Of a stretch of 64,000 nucleotides of DNA, positions 8,637 through 17,888 are shown piece after piece. Positions within the stretch are counted from its first letter, which is position 1, and each line of letters opens with the position of its first letter. Made by a program: the position numbers and the translations under genes. Under the pieces are notes generated by a model. The model did not search any database. It saw nothing but the letters and a program-made list of their open reading frames with translations, and was not told where the DNA came from. Source of the stretch: Streptomyces avidinii (GTDB lineage Bacteria; Actinomycetota; Actinomycetes; Streptomycetales; Streptomycetaceae); NCBI RefSeq assembly GCF_014650695.1, contig NZ_BMVL01000011.1:186001-250000 (forward strand), written 5' to 3'.

Positions 8637-10097
8637 TCAGTCCTGGGAGCTCGTGCCCCAGGCGACCCGCTGTTCCTCCGAGGGCGTCGCGTATCGCGGC
8701 GCCCTCGCCGCGTCCGACAGCACGAACACGTCGTCGGCCTCGTCCAGAACGCCACCGGAGGGGTCGTCCGAGCCGTCCCGCCGTACGACGTCCCGCTCGG
8801 GCATCAGGATGTCCCGGACGATGACCGCGCACAGGTACAGGGTGGTCAGCAGGTGGGCGGCGATCGCCAGCTGGTAGCCCTCCACGGGCAGGCCCTGGTG
8901 CTTGTCGCCGCTGGACGTGTAGGCCAGGTAGAACCAGATCCCGAGGAAATAGACGACCTCGCCGGCCTGCCAGATCAGGAAGTCCCGCCAGCGCGGCCGG
9001 GCCAGCGCGGCGAGCGGGATGAGCCACAGCACGTACTGCGGCGAGTAGACCTTGTTGCAGAGGATGAAGGCGGCGACGACGAGAAAGGCCAGCTGCGCGA
9101 ACCGGGGGCGCCGCGGGGCGGTCAGGGTGAGCAGTCCGACGGCGCCGCAGAGCAGGAGCGTCAGCCCGGTCGCGTACGTGTTCGCGCCTTCCAGGGGGTT
9201 GCCCGAGCGCTGGGAGATCAGCAGCCACACCGACCCGAAGTCGATCGGCCGTTCCTGGCTGAAGGTGTAGAACTTCGTCCAGCCGTCCCAGGCGAAGAGC
9301 ATGACGGGCAGGTTCACCAGGAACCAGGCTCCGGCCGCGCCGAGCACGGCGGCGCCGAAGGCGCGCCACTTCCCGGCTCGCCAGCAGAGCACGAACAGTG
9401 CCCCGAGGAGCAGCACCGGGTAGAGCTTGGCGGCGGTGGCGAGCCCGATGAGGATGCCGAAGAGGAGGGTCCTGCCGCGGGACCACATGAGCATCCCGGC
9501 TGCGGTCAGGGCAATGGCCAGCAGGTCCCAGTTGATCGTCGCCGTCAGGGCGAAGGCGGGCGCCAGGGCGAAGAGCAGTGCGTCCCAGGGGCGGCGGCGG
9601 TGCGTTCGGGCGACGCAGACGGCGATGACGGCCGCACAGGCCATCAGCATGCCGGCGTTGACCATCCAGTACATCTGTTCGCGGTGCTGCATGGACCCGC
9701 TGCCGGGGGTCAGCCAGGAGGCGATCTCCATGAAGAGCCCGGTGAGGACCGGGTACTCCAGGTACTCCATGTCGCCGGGCAGCCGGTCGAAGTAGGGCGT
9801 CAGGTTGTCGGCGAACCCGCGCACCGCGTACAGGTGCGGGATGTCGGAGTAGCAGGCGTGGGTGTACTGGGAGCCGGCTCCCCGGAACCACGCCCAGTCG
9901 TAGCAGGGCAGCTTCTGGACCATGCCGAGCGCGAACATGCCGATGGCGATGAGGGCCACGACGCGGACCGGGCCCAGCCAGTGGCCGCCGAGCCTGGCGT
10001 AGCGGCCCAGGGGGCCGCCGATGAGCTCACTACCGGCTGCGGCAACCTCGTCCTGCTGCGTGGGCAGTACGGGGCGGTCCTCGTGCACCTTGGTCAT
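8637..10097 (-). CDS. GT87-type polyprenol-phosphate-dependent glycosyltransferase, membrane
   Basis: A multispanning protein (about 10 helices). It has a large extracytoplasmic loop after the first helix (CYDWAWFRGAGSQYTHACYSD, so several Cys and acidic residues) and the segments EYPVLTGLFMEIASW and NKVYSPQYVLWLIPL typical of the DUF2029/GT87 mannosyltransferase family. Those enzymes act outside the membrane on polyprenyl-phosphate sugars; the acceptor is unknown. The start at 10097 has AGGA 8 bases upstream; an ATG three codons earlier (10106) is equally possible. A terminator hairpin sits just upstream, so promoter space is short and read-through from the PBP gene is likely. Confidence 0.8.
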   Translation of the reverse strand: MTKVHEDRPVLPTQQDEVAAAGSELIGGPLGRYARLGGHWLGPVRVVALIAIGMFALGMVQKLPCYDWAWFRGAGSQYTHACYSDIPHLYAVRGFADNLTPYFDRLPGDMEYLEYPVLTGLFMEIASWLTPGSGSMQHREQMYWMVNAGMLMACAAVIAVCVARTHRRRPWDALLFALAPAFALTATINWDLLAIALTAAGMLMWSRGRTLLFGILIGLATAAKLYPVLLLGALFVLCWRAGKWRAFGAAVLGAAGAWFLVNLPVMLFAWDGWTKFYTFSQERPIDFGSVWLLISQRSGNPLEGANTYATGLTLLLCGAVGLLTLTAPRRPRFAQLAFLVVAAFILCNKVYSPQYVLWLIPLAALARPRWRDFLIWQAGEVVYFLGIWFYLAYTSSGDKHQGLPVEGYQLAIAAHLLTTLYLCAVIVRDILMPERDVVRRDGSDDPSGGVLDEADDVFVLSDAARAPRYATPSEEQRVAWGTSSQD

Positions 10098-10133
10098 GGG
10101 GCTCATCCTGCCGTACCGGGCCGGACATGGGAG

Positions 10134-10164
10134 AAGGCCGTCGCACGGAGGGTGCGACGGCCTT
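10134..10164. terminator. Terminator downstream of the PBP gene
   Basis: Perfect 13-bp inverted repeat (10134-10146 and 10152-10164, loop 5) 28 bp past the stop of the penicillin-binding protein gene. Confidence 0.8.
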
Positions 10165-10191
10165 CCTCGGCTCACGGAGCGGCGGAGCGGG

Positions 10192-12786
10192 TCACTCCTC
10201 GCCGGAGTCGCTGATCCCGCTGGTGACGCCGCCCGGGCGGCCCGGGCGGCCCGACTGGGACGGGGACGGCGATCCACTGGATCCGCCGGTGGTACCGGTG
10301 ATGGTCCCGGTAGTGGTGCCGGTGTTCGTGCCCCCGTTGGTGGTCCCTCGTGTGGTCTCCGGGTCGCAGTACAGCTCCCACGGCCGGCAGGACGGCTTGC
10401 CGCCCTTGGACGGGGAGGGGGACGGCGGCGGAGAGCTCGGCGGGATCGTCGACGCGGACGGCGACGGCGGGGCCACGGCCGACGGCGACGGGGAGGGGGC
10501 CCCGGCGGAGTCGGCGGTGACGCCGAGGTCCTCGGCCTCCGGGAACTTCGAGACCGGGACGTCCTTGAGCGCCTCGCGCATGTACTCGGTCCAGATCACG
10601 GCCGGGATGTCACCACCGTGGATGGAGGGGATGTCACCCACGCCGTTCATGGAGATCAGCTTCTTGTCCGCCGAGTTGGGGTCGGTGCGGAAGAGGACGA
10701 TCGAGGTGGACAGCTCCGGGGTGTAGCCGACGAACCACGCAGACTTGTTCTCGTCCGTGGTACCGGTCTTGCCGGCGGCCGGCCGGCCCAGCTTCTTGAC
10801 CTTGGTCGCGGTGCCGTTCTGGACCACGTTCTGCAGGACCTCGGTGACGTTGTCCGCGATGGCGCTGTCCATCGCCCGCTGGTCCTTGGGCTTCTCGAAG
10901 CCGGACAGCTTGTCGCCGTCCTTCATGACCTCGGTCACGGAGAACGGCTCGCGGTGCGTGCCGGAGGCGGCGAAGGTCGCGTACGAGTCGGCCATGCGGA
11001 TGGCGCTGGGGGTCGAGGTGCCGAGGGCCCAGGAGGCGTCGGGGTTCGGGTTCATCGACTCCTCGAGGATGCCGGTGGACTTGGCCAGGGCCCTGACCTT
11101 GTCGTGACCGACATCGAAGACGAGCTGGGCGAACGGGACGTTGATGGACTTCTCCATCGCCTCGTTGAGGGTCACGTACCCGAAGGCGGTGGGGCTCTCG
11201 TTCTTCTGCTTGAAGGGCCTGCCGGAAGCGTCCCGCAGCGGCTTGCCCTCGCGGTTGTTGATCACCGTGAGGTCGTTGGCCTGGTACTTGCTGTCGACCG
11301 AGATGCCCTTGCCCTTGGAGTTCTGGGTGCCGTACTCCATCGCGGCCGCCAGCACGTACGGCTTCCAGGTCGAGCCGACCGGGACACCGCTGGTGTTGGC
11401 GTTGTTGCTGAAGTACTTGTGGTCCCAGCCCGGGCCGCCGTACAGGGCGACGATGGCTCCGGTCTTCACGTCCACGGAGGCCCCGCCGAACTGCACGAAG
11501 GTATCGGTCTCCGGGCGTTCCTTCTCGTTGATGAAACCGTTGCGGGTGTCCTCGACCGCCTTGACCAGGGCGTCCACCCTGGGCTTCTGGAAGGTGGTCC
11601 GGATCCGGTAGCCGCCCAGGGCCATCTGCTCGGGGGTGATGCTCTTGGTCTTCATCACGTACGCCTTGGCCGTGTCGACCAGGTAGCCGATCTGGCCGGT
11701 CATACCGCGGGCCGACTCCGACTCGGCGCGCGGCGGGAAGTCGGCGTCCGTGTACTTCGCCCGCTCGGCCTTGTCCATCCGGCCGACCTCGACCTCGCGG
11801 TCCAGCACCCAGGACCAGCGCTCCCGGGCCCGCTTCTCGTTGAGTGCGGGGGTGGCCGAGGCGCCGATGCCGCCGTCCGGGTTGTAGAGGTTGGGGCCCT
11901 TCAGCACCGCGGCGAGGAAGGCGCATTCGGCGGGGTTGAGGTCCTGGCTGTCCTTGCCGAAGTAGGCGCGGGCAGCGGCCTGGATCCCGTAGGCGTCCCG
12001 GCCGTAGTAGGCGGTGTTCAGGTAACCCGCGAGGACGGTGTCCTTCTCCTCGGACACGCCCAGCCTCATCGCGATGAAGAGCTCGGTGGCCTTCCGCTTG
12101 AGCGTCTGGTCGGAGTCCAGGTAGGTGTTCTTCACGTACTGCTGGGTGATGGTCGAGCCGCCCTGGGTGGAGCCGCCCGTGGCCATGTTCCACACGGCGC
12201 GGGCGATGCCCATCGGGTCCACGCCCTTGTCCGTCTCGAAGGACTCGTTCTCCGCCGCGATCACGGCGTCCCTCATCGACCGGGGGATGCTGGAGATGGG
12301 CACGATCTGCCGGTTCATCGAACCGCCGGTGGCGACCATCTGGCTGCCGTCGGCCCAGTAGAAGACGTTGTTCTGCGCCTGGGCGGCCTTGTTCGGGTCG
12401 GGCGTGCTCACCATGGCGATGCCGATGCCGGCACCCGCGATGATCACCGCGAAGAAGCCCAGGGCCGTACCGGAGACGAACTTCCAGGACGGCACGAAGC
12501 GCTTCCAGCCGTCCCGGTCGGACCGCGGGTAATTGATGAGCCGCTTGTCCGGGCGCCCGGCACCGCGCGCGGCGGTGCCTCTGCCGCGGCCTGCGGGCCC
12601 TCTCTGGGCAGCCCGGCGGCCCTCGGCGCGGCCCTGGCCGGGCCGCGGCGCGTAGGGGCCGCTGTGCGACGCCGTGGCGACGTCACGTCCGGCCGGGCCC
12701 CTTGCAGGGCGCTGTTGGGCGGCGCGGCGGGCTGAGGCGCGTCCAGCACCCTGGGGCTGCGGCGGTTTGCGGCGGTGCTCGCTCAT
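10192..12786 (-). CDS. Class A penicillin-binding protein (glycosyltransferase-transpeptidase)
   Basis: Polymerises and cross-links peptidoglycan. The 864-residue protein has a basic Arg/Pro-rich cytoplasmic tail (about 90 residues), one membrane anchor (GTALGFFAVIIAGAGIGIAM) and a GT51 domain with ENESFETDKGVD and GGSTITQQYVKN. The transpeptidase domain has SxxK (STWK), SxN (SIN) and KTG (GKTGTTDENKS). A low-complexity Ser/Pro/Thr-Gly tail of about 100 residues follows, likely spanning the wall. GAGGAG precedes the ATG. It is PonA/MrcA-like; redundancy with other class A PBPs is usual. Confidence 0.95.
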   Translation of the reverse strand: MSEHRRKPPQPQGAGRASARRAAQQRPARGPAGRDVATASHSGPYAPRPGQGRAEGRRAAQRGPAGRGRGTAARGAGRPDKRLINYPRSDRDGWKRFVPSWKFVSGTALGFFAVIIAGAGIGIAMVSTPDPNKAAQAQNNVFYWADGSQMVATGGSMNRQIVPISSIPRSMRDAVIAAENESFETDKGVDPMGIARAVWNMATGGSTQGGSTITQQYVKNTYLDSDQTLKRKATELFIAMRLGVSEEKDTVLAGYLNTAYYGRDAYGIQAAARAYFGKDSQDLNPAECAFLAAVLKGPNLYNPDGGIGASATPALNEKRARERWSWVLDREVEVGRMDKAERAKYTDADFPPRAESESARGMTGQIGYLVDTAKAYVMKTKSITPEQMALGGYRIRTTFQKPRVDALVKAVEDTRNGFINEKERPETDTFVQFGGASVDVKTGAIVALYGGPGWDHKYFSNNANTSGVPVGSTWKPYVLAAAMEYGTQNSKGKGISVDSKYQANDLTVINNREGKPLRDASGRPFKQKNESPTAFGYVTLNEAMEKSINVPFAQLVFDVGHDKVRALAKSTGILEESMNPNPDASWALGTSTPSAIRMADSYATFAASGTHREPFSVTEVMKDGDKLSGFEKPKDQRAMDSAIADNVTEVLQNVVQNGTATKVKKLGRPAAGKTGTTDENKSAWFVGYTPELSTSIVLFRTDPNSADKKLISMNGVGDIPSIHGGDIPAVIWTEYMREALKDVPVSKFPEAEDLGVTADSAGAPSPSPSAVAPPSPSASTIPPSSPPPSPSPSKGGKPSCRPWELYCDPETTRGTTNGGTNTGTTTGTITGTTGGSSGSPSPSQSGRPGRPGGVTSGISDSGEE

Positions 12787-13002
12787 CGAACGACTACTCC
12801 TCGGGCAGGCGAGTGGCCTGGAAGCGGCAGATTAATTCCGGTCTCCCCCCGGTGTCATCGCCCACAGACTACGCACGCTCAAAACGCGCTCAGTGCCGAA
12901 GTTCACCCCAAATCAGGCAACCTGCCTGGTGCGAATCGGTGATGTGACACCGGTCACTACGCCTCCCCTTGTCGATCAGGGCGCCCCGTTCTATCGTCTG
13001 GA

Positions 13003-13021
13003 TGTATCGAGTCGATACATC
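13003..13021. promoter_or_regulatory. PadR-type operator
   Basis: Perfect palindrome ATGTATCGAGTCGATACAT (9-bp arms, 1-bp centre), 42 bp upstream of the padR-family gene. The TATCGA-TCGATA type fits the half-sites known for PadR repressors. It most likely mediates autoregulation and control of the downstream inositol synthase. Confidence 0.8.
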
Positions 13022-13062
13022 AGCTCGGTATAAAGACTCAGGGGCGGAGGAGGGGAAGGCGG

Positions 13063-13665
13063 ATGAGCAGACGCTCAGGCATCCTCGAGTTCGCCGTCCT
13101 CGGCCTGCTTCGCGAATCCCCCATGCACGGCTACGAGCTGCGCAAGCGGCTCAACACCTCGCTGGGGGTGTTCAGAGCCTTCAGCTACGGGACGCTCTAC
13201 CCCTGCCTCAAGACGCTGGTCGCCAACGGCTGGTTGATCGAAGAACCGGGCAACGCCCCGGAGGACGCTCTCGCCGCTTCACTCGCAGGGCGCCGCGCCA
13301 AGATCGTCTACCGGTTGACGGCCGCGGGTAAGGAGCACTTCGAGGAGCTCCTCTCCCACACGGGCCCCGACACCTGGGAAGACGAGTCCTTCGCCGCCCG
13401 CTTCGCCTTCTTCGGCCAGACCGAACGAGACGTGCGGATGCGGGTACTGGAGGGCCGCCGCAGCCGGCTGGAGGAGCGCCTGGAGAAGATGCGCGCCTCG
13501 ATCGCCCGGACGCGGGAGCGCCTCGACGACTACACGCTGGAGCTGCAGCGGCACGGCATGGAGTCCGTGGAGCGCGAAGTGCGCTGGCTGAACGAGCTCA
13601 TCGAGAGTGAGCGGGCGGGACGGGATCGGAGACGAACCGGTCCGTCCGACGAAACTGAAAAATGA
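13063..13665 (+). CDS. PadR family transcriptional regulator
   Basis: A 200-residue regulator. It has an N-terminal winged helix (ILEFAVLGLLRESPMHGYELRKRL ... YGTLYPCLKTLVANGWL, quoted in part) and a C-terminal coiled coil of the Vir_act_alpha_C type (residues ~110-180) for dimerisation. The ATG follows GGAGGAGGGGAAGG. Its gene lies 49 bp before ino1 on the same strand, so the pair is probably one transcript. The inducer is unknown. Confidence 0.92.
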   Translation: MSRRSGILEFAVLGLLRESPMHGYELRKRLNTSLGVFRAFSYGTLYPCLKTLVANGWLIEEPGNAPEDALAASLAGRRAKIVYRLTAAGKEHFEELLSHTGPDTWEDESFAARFAFFGQTERDVRMRVLEGRRSRLEERLEKMRASIARTRERLDDYTLELQRHGMESVEREVRWLNELIESERAGRDRRRTGPSDETEK

Positions 13666-13714
13666 GGCCTGCACCTCGCAGACCTCGTCCGAGAACAAAC
13701 AGGGAGCAACCGGA

Positions 13715-14797
13715 ATGGGTTCGGTTCGCGTAGCCATCGTCGGCGTAGGCAACTGCGCCGCCTCGCTGGTGCAGGGCGTCGAGTACTACAAGGACGCCGA
13801 CCCGGCGGCCAAGGTCCCCGGTCTGATGCACGTCCAGTTCGGCGACTACCACGTGCGTGACATCGAGTTCGTCGCCGCGTTCGACGTCGACGCGAAGAAG
13901 GTCGGCCTCGACCTTTCGGACGCCATCGGCGCCAGCGAGAACAACACCATCAAGATCTGCGACGTCCCGAGCGCGGGTGTGACCGTTCAGCGCGGCCACA
14001 CCTACGACGGCCTGGGCAAGTACTACCGCATGACGATCGAGGAGTCCGCCGAGGCTCCGGTCGACGTGGTCAAGGTCCTCAAGGACCGCGAGGTCGACGT
14101 CCTGATCTGCTACCTGCCGGTCGGCTCCGAGGACGCGGCGAAGTTCTACGCGCAGTGCGCCATCGACGCCAAGGTCGCCTTCGTCAACGCCCTCCCGGTC
14201 TTCATCGCCGGCACCAAGGAGTGGGCGGACAAGTTCACCGAGGCCGGTGTCCCGATCGTCGGCGACGACATCAAGTCGCAGGTCGGCGCCACCATCACGC
14301 ACCGCGTGATGGCGAAGCTGTTCGAGGACCGCGGTGTCCGTCTTGAGCGCACCATGCAGCTCAACGTCGGCGGCAACATGGACTTCAAGAACATGCTCGA
14401 GCGCGACCGCCTCGAGTCGAAGAAGATCTCCAAGACGCAGGCCGTCACCTCGCAGATCCCCGACCGTGACCTCGGCGAGAAGAACGTCCACATCGGCCCG
14501 TCCGACTACGTCGCGTGGCTCGACGACCGCAAGTGGGCCTACGTCCGCCTCGAGGGTCGCGCCTTCGGCGACGTCCCGCTGAACCTCGAGTACAAGCTCG
14601 AGGTGTGGGACTCCCCGAACTCGGCCGGTGTCATCATCGACGCCCTGCGCGCCGCGAAGATCGCGAAGGACCGCGGTATCGGTGGCCCGATCCTGTCGGC
14701 GTCCAGCTACTTCATGAAGTCCCCGCCGGTGCAGTACTTCGACGACGAGGCCCTGGCCAACGTCGAGAAGTTCATCAAGGGCGAGGTCGAGCGCTAA
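13715..14797 (+). CDS. ino1: Inositol-3-phosphate synthase
   Basis: Converts glucose-6-phosphate to L-myo-inositol-1-phosphate (NAD+-dependent), feeding phosphatidylinositol and mycothiol. The 360-residue prokaryotic-type enzyme has NAD-binding VGVGNCAASLVQG at the N-terminus, the conserved GDDIKSQVGAT and the NVGGNMDFKNM motif. The start at 13715 has AGGGAG 8 bases upstream and begins the homology; an upstream in-frame start overlaps padR and is unlikely. A strong terminator follows. Confidence 0.96.
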   Translation: MGSVRVAIVGVGNCAASLVQGVEYYKDADPAAKVPGLMHVQFGDYHVRDIEFVAAFDVDAKKVGLDLSDAIGASENNTIKICDVPSAGVTVQRGHTYDGLGKYYRMTIEESAEAPVDVVKVLKDREVDVLICYLPVGSEDAAKFYAQCAIDAKVAFVNALPVFIAGTKEWADKFTEAGVPIVGDDIKSQVGATITHRVMAKLFEDRGVRLERTMQLNVGGNMDFKNMLERDRLESKKISKTQAVTSQIPDRDLGEKNVHIGPSDYVAWLDDRKWAYVRLEGRAFGDVPLNLEYKLEVWDSPNSAGVIIDALRAAKIAKDRGIGGPILSASSYFMKSPPVQYFDDEALANVEKFIKGEVER

Positions 14798-14842
14798 CCG
14801 AACCCAAGGGTCATACCGACACCTGGACTTCGGCTGTTCTTC

Positions 14843-14883
14843 CGCGGAGGGTCCCCGGGCAATGTGCCCGGGGACCCTCCGCG
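14843..14883. terminator. Terminator after ino1
   Basis: Perfect 18-bp inverted repeat (14843-14860 and 14866-14883) with a 5-base loop, 45 bp after the ino1 stop and just before the MFS gene. Confidence 0.88.
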
Positions 14884-14901
14884 TATGTGACCCTTGCCCT
14901 C

Positions 14902-16170
14902 ATGCCTGTCGTACGTGATCTGCGCGTACTCCTGCGCCTGAGGGATTTCCGCAACCTGCTTGCCGTACGGCTGCTCTCCCAGGCCGCCGACGGCGTCTAC
15001 CAGGTCGCACTCGCCACCTACGTCGTCTTCTCCCCGGAGAAGCAGACCTCGCCGGCGGCCATCGCCTCCGCCATGGCGGTACTGCTGCTGCCCTATTCGG
15101 TGATCGGCCCTTTCGCCGGGGTGCTGCTCGACCGCTGGCGCCGCCGCCAGGTCTTCCTCTACGGCAATCTCCTGCGGGCCTTCCTCGCCTGCGTCACCGG
15201 GATGCTGATCGTCGCGCAGGTGCCCGACTGGCTCTTCTACGCCTCCGCGCTGTCCGTGACCGCCGTGAACCGCTTCGTGCTGTCCGGGCTCGCCGCGTCG
15301 CTTCCCCGCGTCGTCGGGCCCGATCAGCTGGTCACCGCGAACGCGCTCTCCCCCACCGCCGGAACCCTCGCGGCGGTGGCCGGCGGAGGGCTCGCCTTCC
15401 TCGTCCGGCTGCTCGCCTCCGACTCCAACGCCCTCGTCGTCCTCCTCGGAGCCGGGCTCTACCTCTTCGCGGCCCTCGTCTCCCTGCAGCTGGCCATCGG
15501 GCTCCTCGGGCCGGACCACCCCGCCGGGCGGGCCCACCCCTCGGTCACCGAAGGGGTCGCCCTCACTGTGCGGGGGATGGCCGAGGGCCTGCGGCACCTC
15601 GCTTCCAGGCGCGAGGCGGCCCGGGCGCTCAGCGCGATGACCATGATGCGGTTCTGCTACGGGGCCCTGTTCGTCATGCTGCTGATGCTCTGCCGCTACT
15701 CCTGGTCGGACAACGAGTCCGACGGGCTGGCCCTGCTGGGAGTCGCCGTCGGCGCCTCCGGGGCCGGGTTCTTCGCGGCCGCCGTGGTGACCCCCTGGGC
15801 GGTGGGCCGACTGGGCCCGCTCGGCTGGATCACCGCCTGCTCCGCGGGCGCTGCGGTCCTGGTGCCCGCCCTCGGCCTGTTCTTCGCCCCGGGACCGATG
15901 CTGGTCGCCGCGTTCGTACTCGGTCTCGCCACCCAGGGCGCCAAGATCGCCACGGACACGGAGGTGCAGTCCCGGGTGGACGACGACTACCGCGGCCGTG
16001 TCTTCTCGGTCTACGACGTGCTGTTCAACGTGGCGTTCGTCGGTGCGGCGGCCGTGGCCTCCCTGATGCTCCCCACCGACGGGCGCTCGGTGATCCTGAT
16101 CCTCATCGTGTCCGTGCTCTACGCCGCGACCGCGGTACTGCTGGCCCGGCAGGAGCGACGTTTCACGTGA
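14902..16170 (+). CDS. MFS transporter
   Basis: A 422-residue protein with about 12 membrane helices and the MFS motif-A-like GVLLDRWRRRQV between helices 2 and 3. It resembles MFS_3/macrolide-type exporters; the substrate is unknown. The ATG at 14902 and an in-frame GTG at 14887 are both possible, and neither has a clear ribosome-binding site, which suggests a leaderless or weakly translated message. Its TGA stop codon lies inside a parS palindrome (16159-16174). Confidence 0.85.
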   Translation: MPVVRDLRVLLRLRDFRNLLAVRLLSQAADGVYQVALATYVVFSPEKQTSPAAIASAMAVLLLPYSVIGPFAGVLLDRWRRRQVFLYGNLLRAFLACVTGMLIVAQVPDWLFYASALSVTAVNRFVLSGLAASLPRVVGPDQLVTANALSPTAGTLAAVAGGGLAFLVRLLASDSNALVVLLGAGLYLFAALVSLQLAIGLLGPDHPAGRAHPSVTEGVALTVRGMAEGLRHLASRREAARALSAMTMMRFCYGALFVMLLMLCRYSWSDNESDGLALLGVAVGASGAGFFAAAVVTPWAVGRLGPLGWITACSAGAAVLVPALGLFFAPGPMLVAAFVLGLATQGAKIATDTEVQSRVDDDYRGRVFSVYDVLFNVAFVGAAAVASLMLPTDGRSVILILIVSVLYAATAVLLARQERRFT

Positions 16171-16174
16171 AACA
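16159..16174. other. parS site 3 (one mismatch), overlapping a stop codon
   Basis: CGTTTCACGTGAAACA, differing from consensus only at base 1. The TGA within ACGTGA is the stop codon of the MFS gene. It is followed 43 bp later by an exact site. Confidence 0.9.
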
Positions 16175-16201
16175 TCACCGCTGACCATCCGCTCGGGGGG
16201 A

Positions 16202-16217
16202 TGTTTCACGTGAAACA
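16202..16217. other. parS site 4
   Basis: Exact TGTTTCACGTGAAACA, flanked by GA...TC so the palindrome extends further. It is intergenic between the convergent MFS and cca genes. Confidence 0.95.
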
Positions 16218-16235
16218 TCCCCCGGCGTTCCTGCC

Positions 16236-17702
16236 TCAGGCCTGCGCGGCCCACCACTCCTTCAGCGCGACGACAGCCGCATCGCGCTCCATCGGCCCGT
16301 TCTCCAGCCGCAGCTCCAGCAGGAAGGCGTAGGCCTTCCCGATCACCGGGCCCGGGCCCACGTCGAGCACCTGCATGATCTCGTTGCCGTCCAGGTCGGG
16401 CCGGATCGCGTCCAACTCCTCCTGCTCCTGGAGCTGCGCGATGCGCTCCTCCAGCCCGTCGTAGGTCCGGGACAGGGCATTGGCCTTGCGCTTGTTGCGC
16501 GTGGTGCAGTCGGACCGGGTCAGCTTGTGCAGACGCTCCAGCAGCGGGCCGGCGTCACGGACGTAGCGCCGCACCGCGGAGTCGGTCCACTCCCCGTCTC
16601 CGTAGCCGTGGAAGCGCAGGTGCAGCTCCACCAGCCGCGACACGTCCTTGACCATGTCGTTGCTGTACTTCAGAGCGATCAGCCGCTTCTTGGTCATCTT
16701 CGCTCCCACCACCTCGTGGTGGTGGAAGGAGACCCTGCCGTCGCTCTCGAAGCGGCGGGTGCGGGGCTTGCCGATGTCGTGCAGCAGGGCCGCGAGCCGA
16801 AGGACCAGGTCCGGACCGTCCTCCTCGAGTGCGATCGCCTGCTCCAGCACGATCAGCGAGTGGTCGTAGACATCCTTGTGCCGGTGGTGTTCGTCACTCT
16901 CCAGCCGCAGCGCGGGCAGCTCGGGGAGCACCCGGTCGGCCAGCCCCGTGTCCACCAGCAGTCCCAGACCCTTGCGCGGGTGGGCGGAAAGGATCAGCTT
17001 GTTCAGCTCGCCCTGAACGCGCTCCGCGGAAACGATCTCGATCCGCTCGGACATCGCCTTCATGGCCGCCACGACCTCCGGGGCGACCTCGAAGTCGAGC
17101 TGAGCGGCGAACCGAGCCGCGCGCAGCATCCGCAGCGGATCGTCGGAGAAGGAGTCCTCCGGGGTTCCGGGAGTGCGCAGCACGCCGGCGGCCAGGTCCT
17201 CCAGGCCGCCGTGCGGGTCGATGAACTGCTGCTCGGGCAGGGCCAGGGCCATGGCGTTGACCGTGAAGTCCCGACGGACCAGGTCCTCGTCGATCGAGTC
17301 CCCGTAGGAGACCTCGGGCTTGCGCGACGTACGGTCGTAGGCCTCCGAGCGGTACGTCGTCACCTCGATCTGGAAGTTCCGGACGGCGCCCCCGACGCGG
17401 GCGTTCTTCTGCGCCCCGACGGTGCCGAAGGCGATACCGACGTCCCACACCGAGTCCGCCCAGGGCCGGACGATCTTCAGAACGTCCTCGGGGCGGGCAT
17501 CGGTGGTGAAGTCGAGATCGTTGCCGAGACGCCCCAGCAGCGCGTCGCGGACGGACCCACCGACCAGGGCGAGGCGGAAGCCCGCCTCCTGGAACCGGCG
17601 GCCGAGCTCGTCGGCGACAGGAGCGACCCGCAGCAGTTCACTGACCGCGCGGAGCTGCACCTGACTCAGGGCACTGGGGTTGTCTTCGTTGGCATTCGGC
17701 AC
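16236..17702 (-). CDS. cca: CCA tRNA nucleotidyltransferase (class II, HD domain)
   Basis: Adds or repairs the 3' CCA of tRNAs. The 488-residue protein has a nucleotidyltransferase head with GGSVRDALLGR, the metal-binding DLDFTTDA and RRDFTVNAMA, then an RNA-binding region (DPLRMLRAARFAAQL) and a C-terminal HD phosphohydrolase domain (ALLHDIGKPRT). GTG at 17702 begins the homology (MPNANED); no Shine-Dalgarno site is visible, so the mRNA may be leaderless. The tRNAs in this window lack encoded CCA, consistent with the need for this enzyme. Confidence 0.92.
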   Translation of the reverse strand: MPNANEDNPSALSQVQLRAVSELLRVAPVADELGRRFQEAGFRLALVGGSVRDALLGRLGNDLDFTTDARPEDVLKIVRPWADSVWDVGIAFGTVGAQKNARVGGAVRNFQIEVTTYRSEAYDRTSRKPEVSYGDSIDEDLVRRDFTVNAMALALPEQQFIDPHGGLEDLAAGVLRTPGTPEDSFSDDPLRMLRAARFAAQLDFEVAPEVVAAMKAMSERIEIVSAERVQGELNKLILSAHPRKGLGLLVDTGLADRVLPELPALRLESDEHHRHKDVYDHSLIVLEQAIALEEDGPDLVLRLAALLHDIGKPRTRRFESDGRVSFHHHEVVGAKMTKKRLIALKYSNDMVKDVSRLVELHLRFHGYGDGEWTDSAVRRYVRDAGPLLERLHKLTRSDCTTRNKRKANALSRTYDGLEERIAQLQEQEELDAIRPDLDGNEIMQVLDVGPGPVIGKAYAFLLELRLENGPMERDAAVVALKEWWAAQA

Positions 17703-17888
17703 AACTGAAAAGGGTACGTGCCCGACCCACCGGGGGCCGCCCCGTTTTGCAGCCACCCCGGTACCCGGCGGCTCCGCTCCCGAGCCGATCATGTGGAGCA
17801 AGGCGCGGCACTCGCACACAGCGGGCCTCGTTACCATGCGTAGACGCACAAAAGACGACCACTGACACTTCGAGGGACGGGCTAGCGC

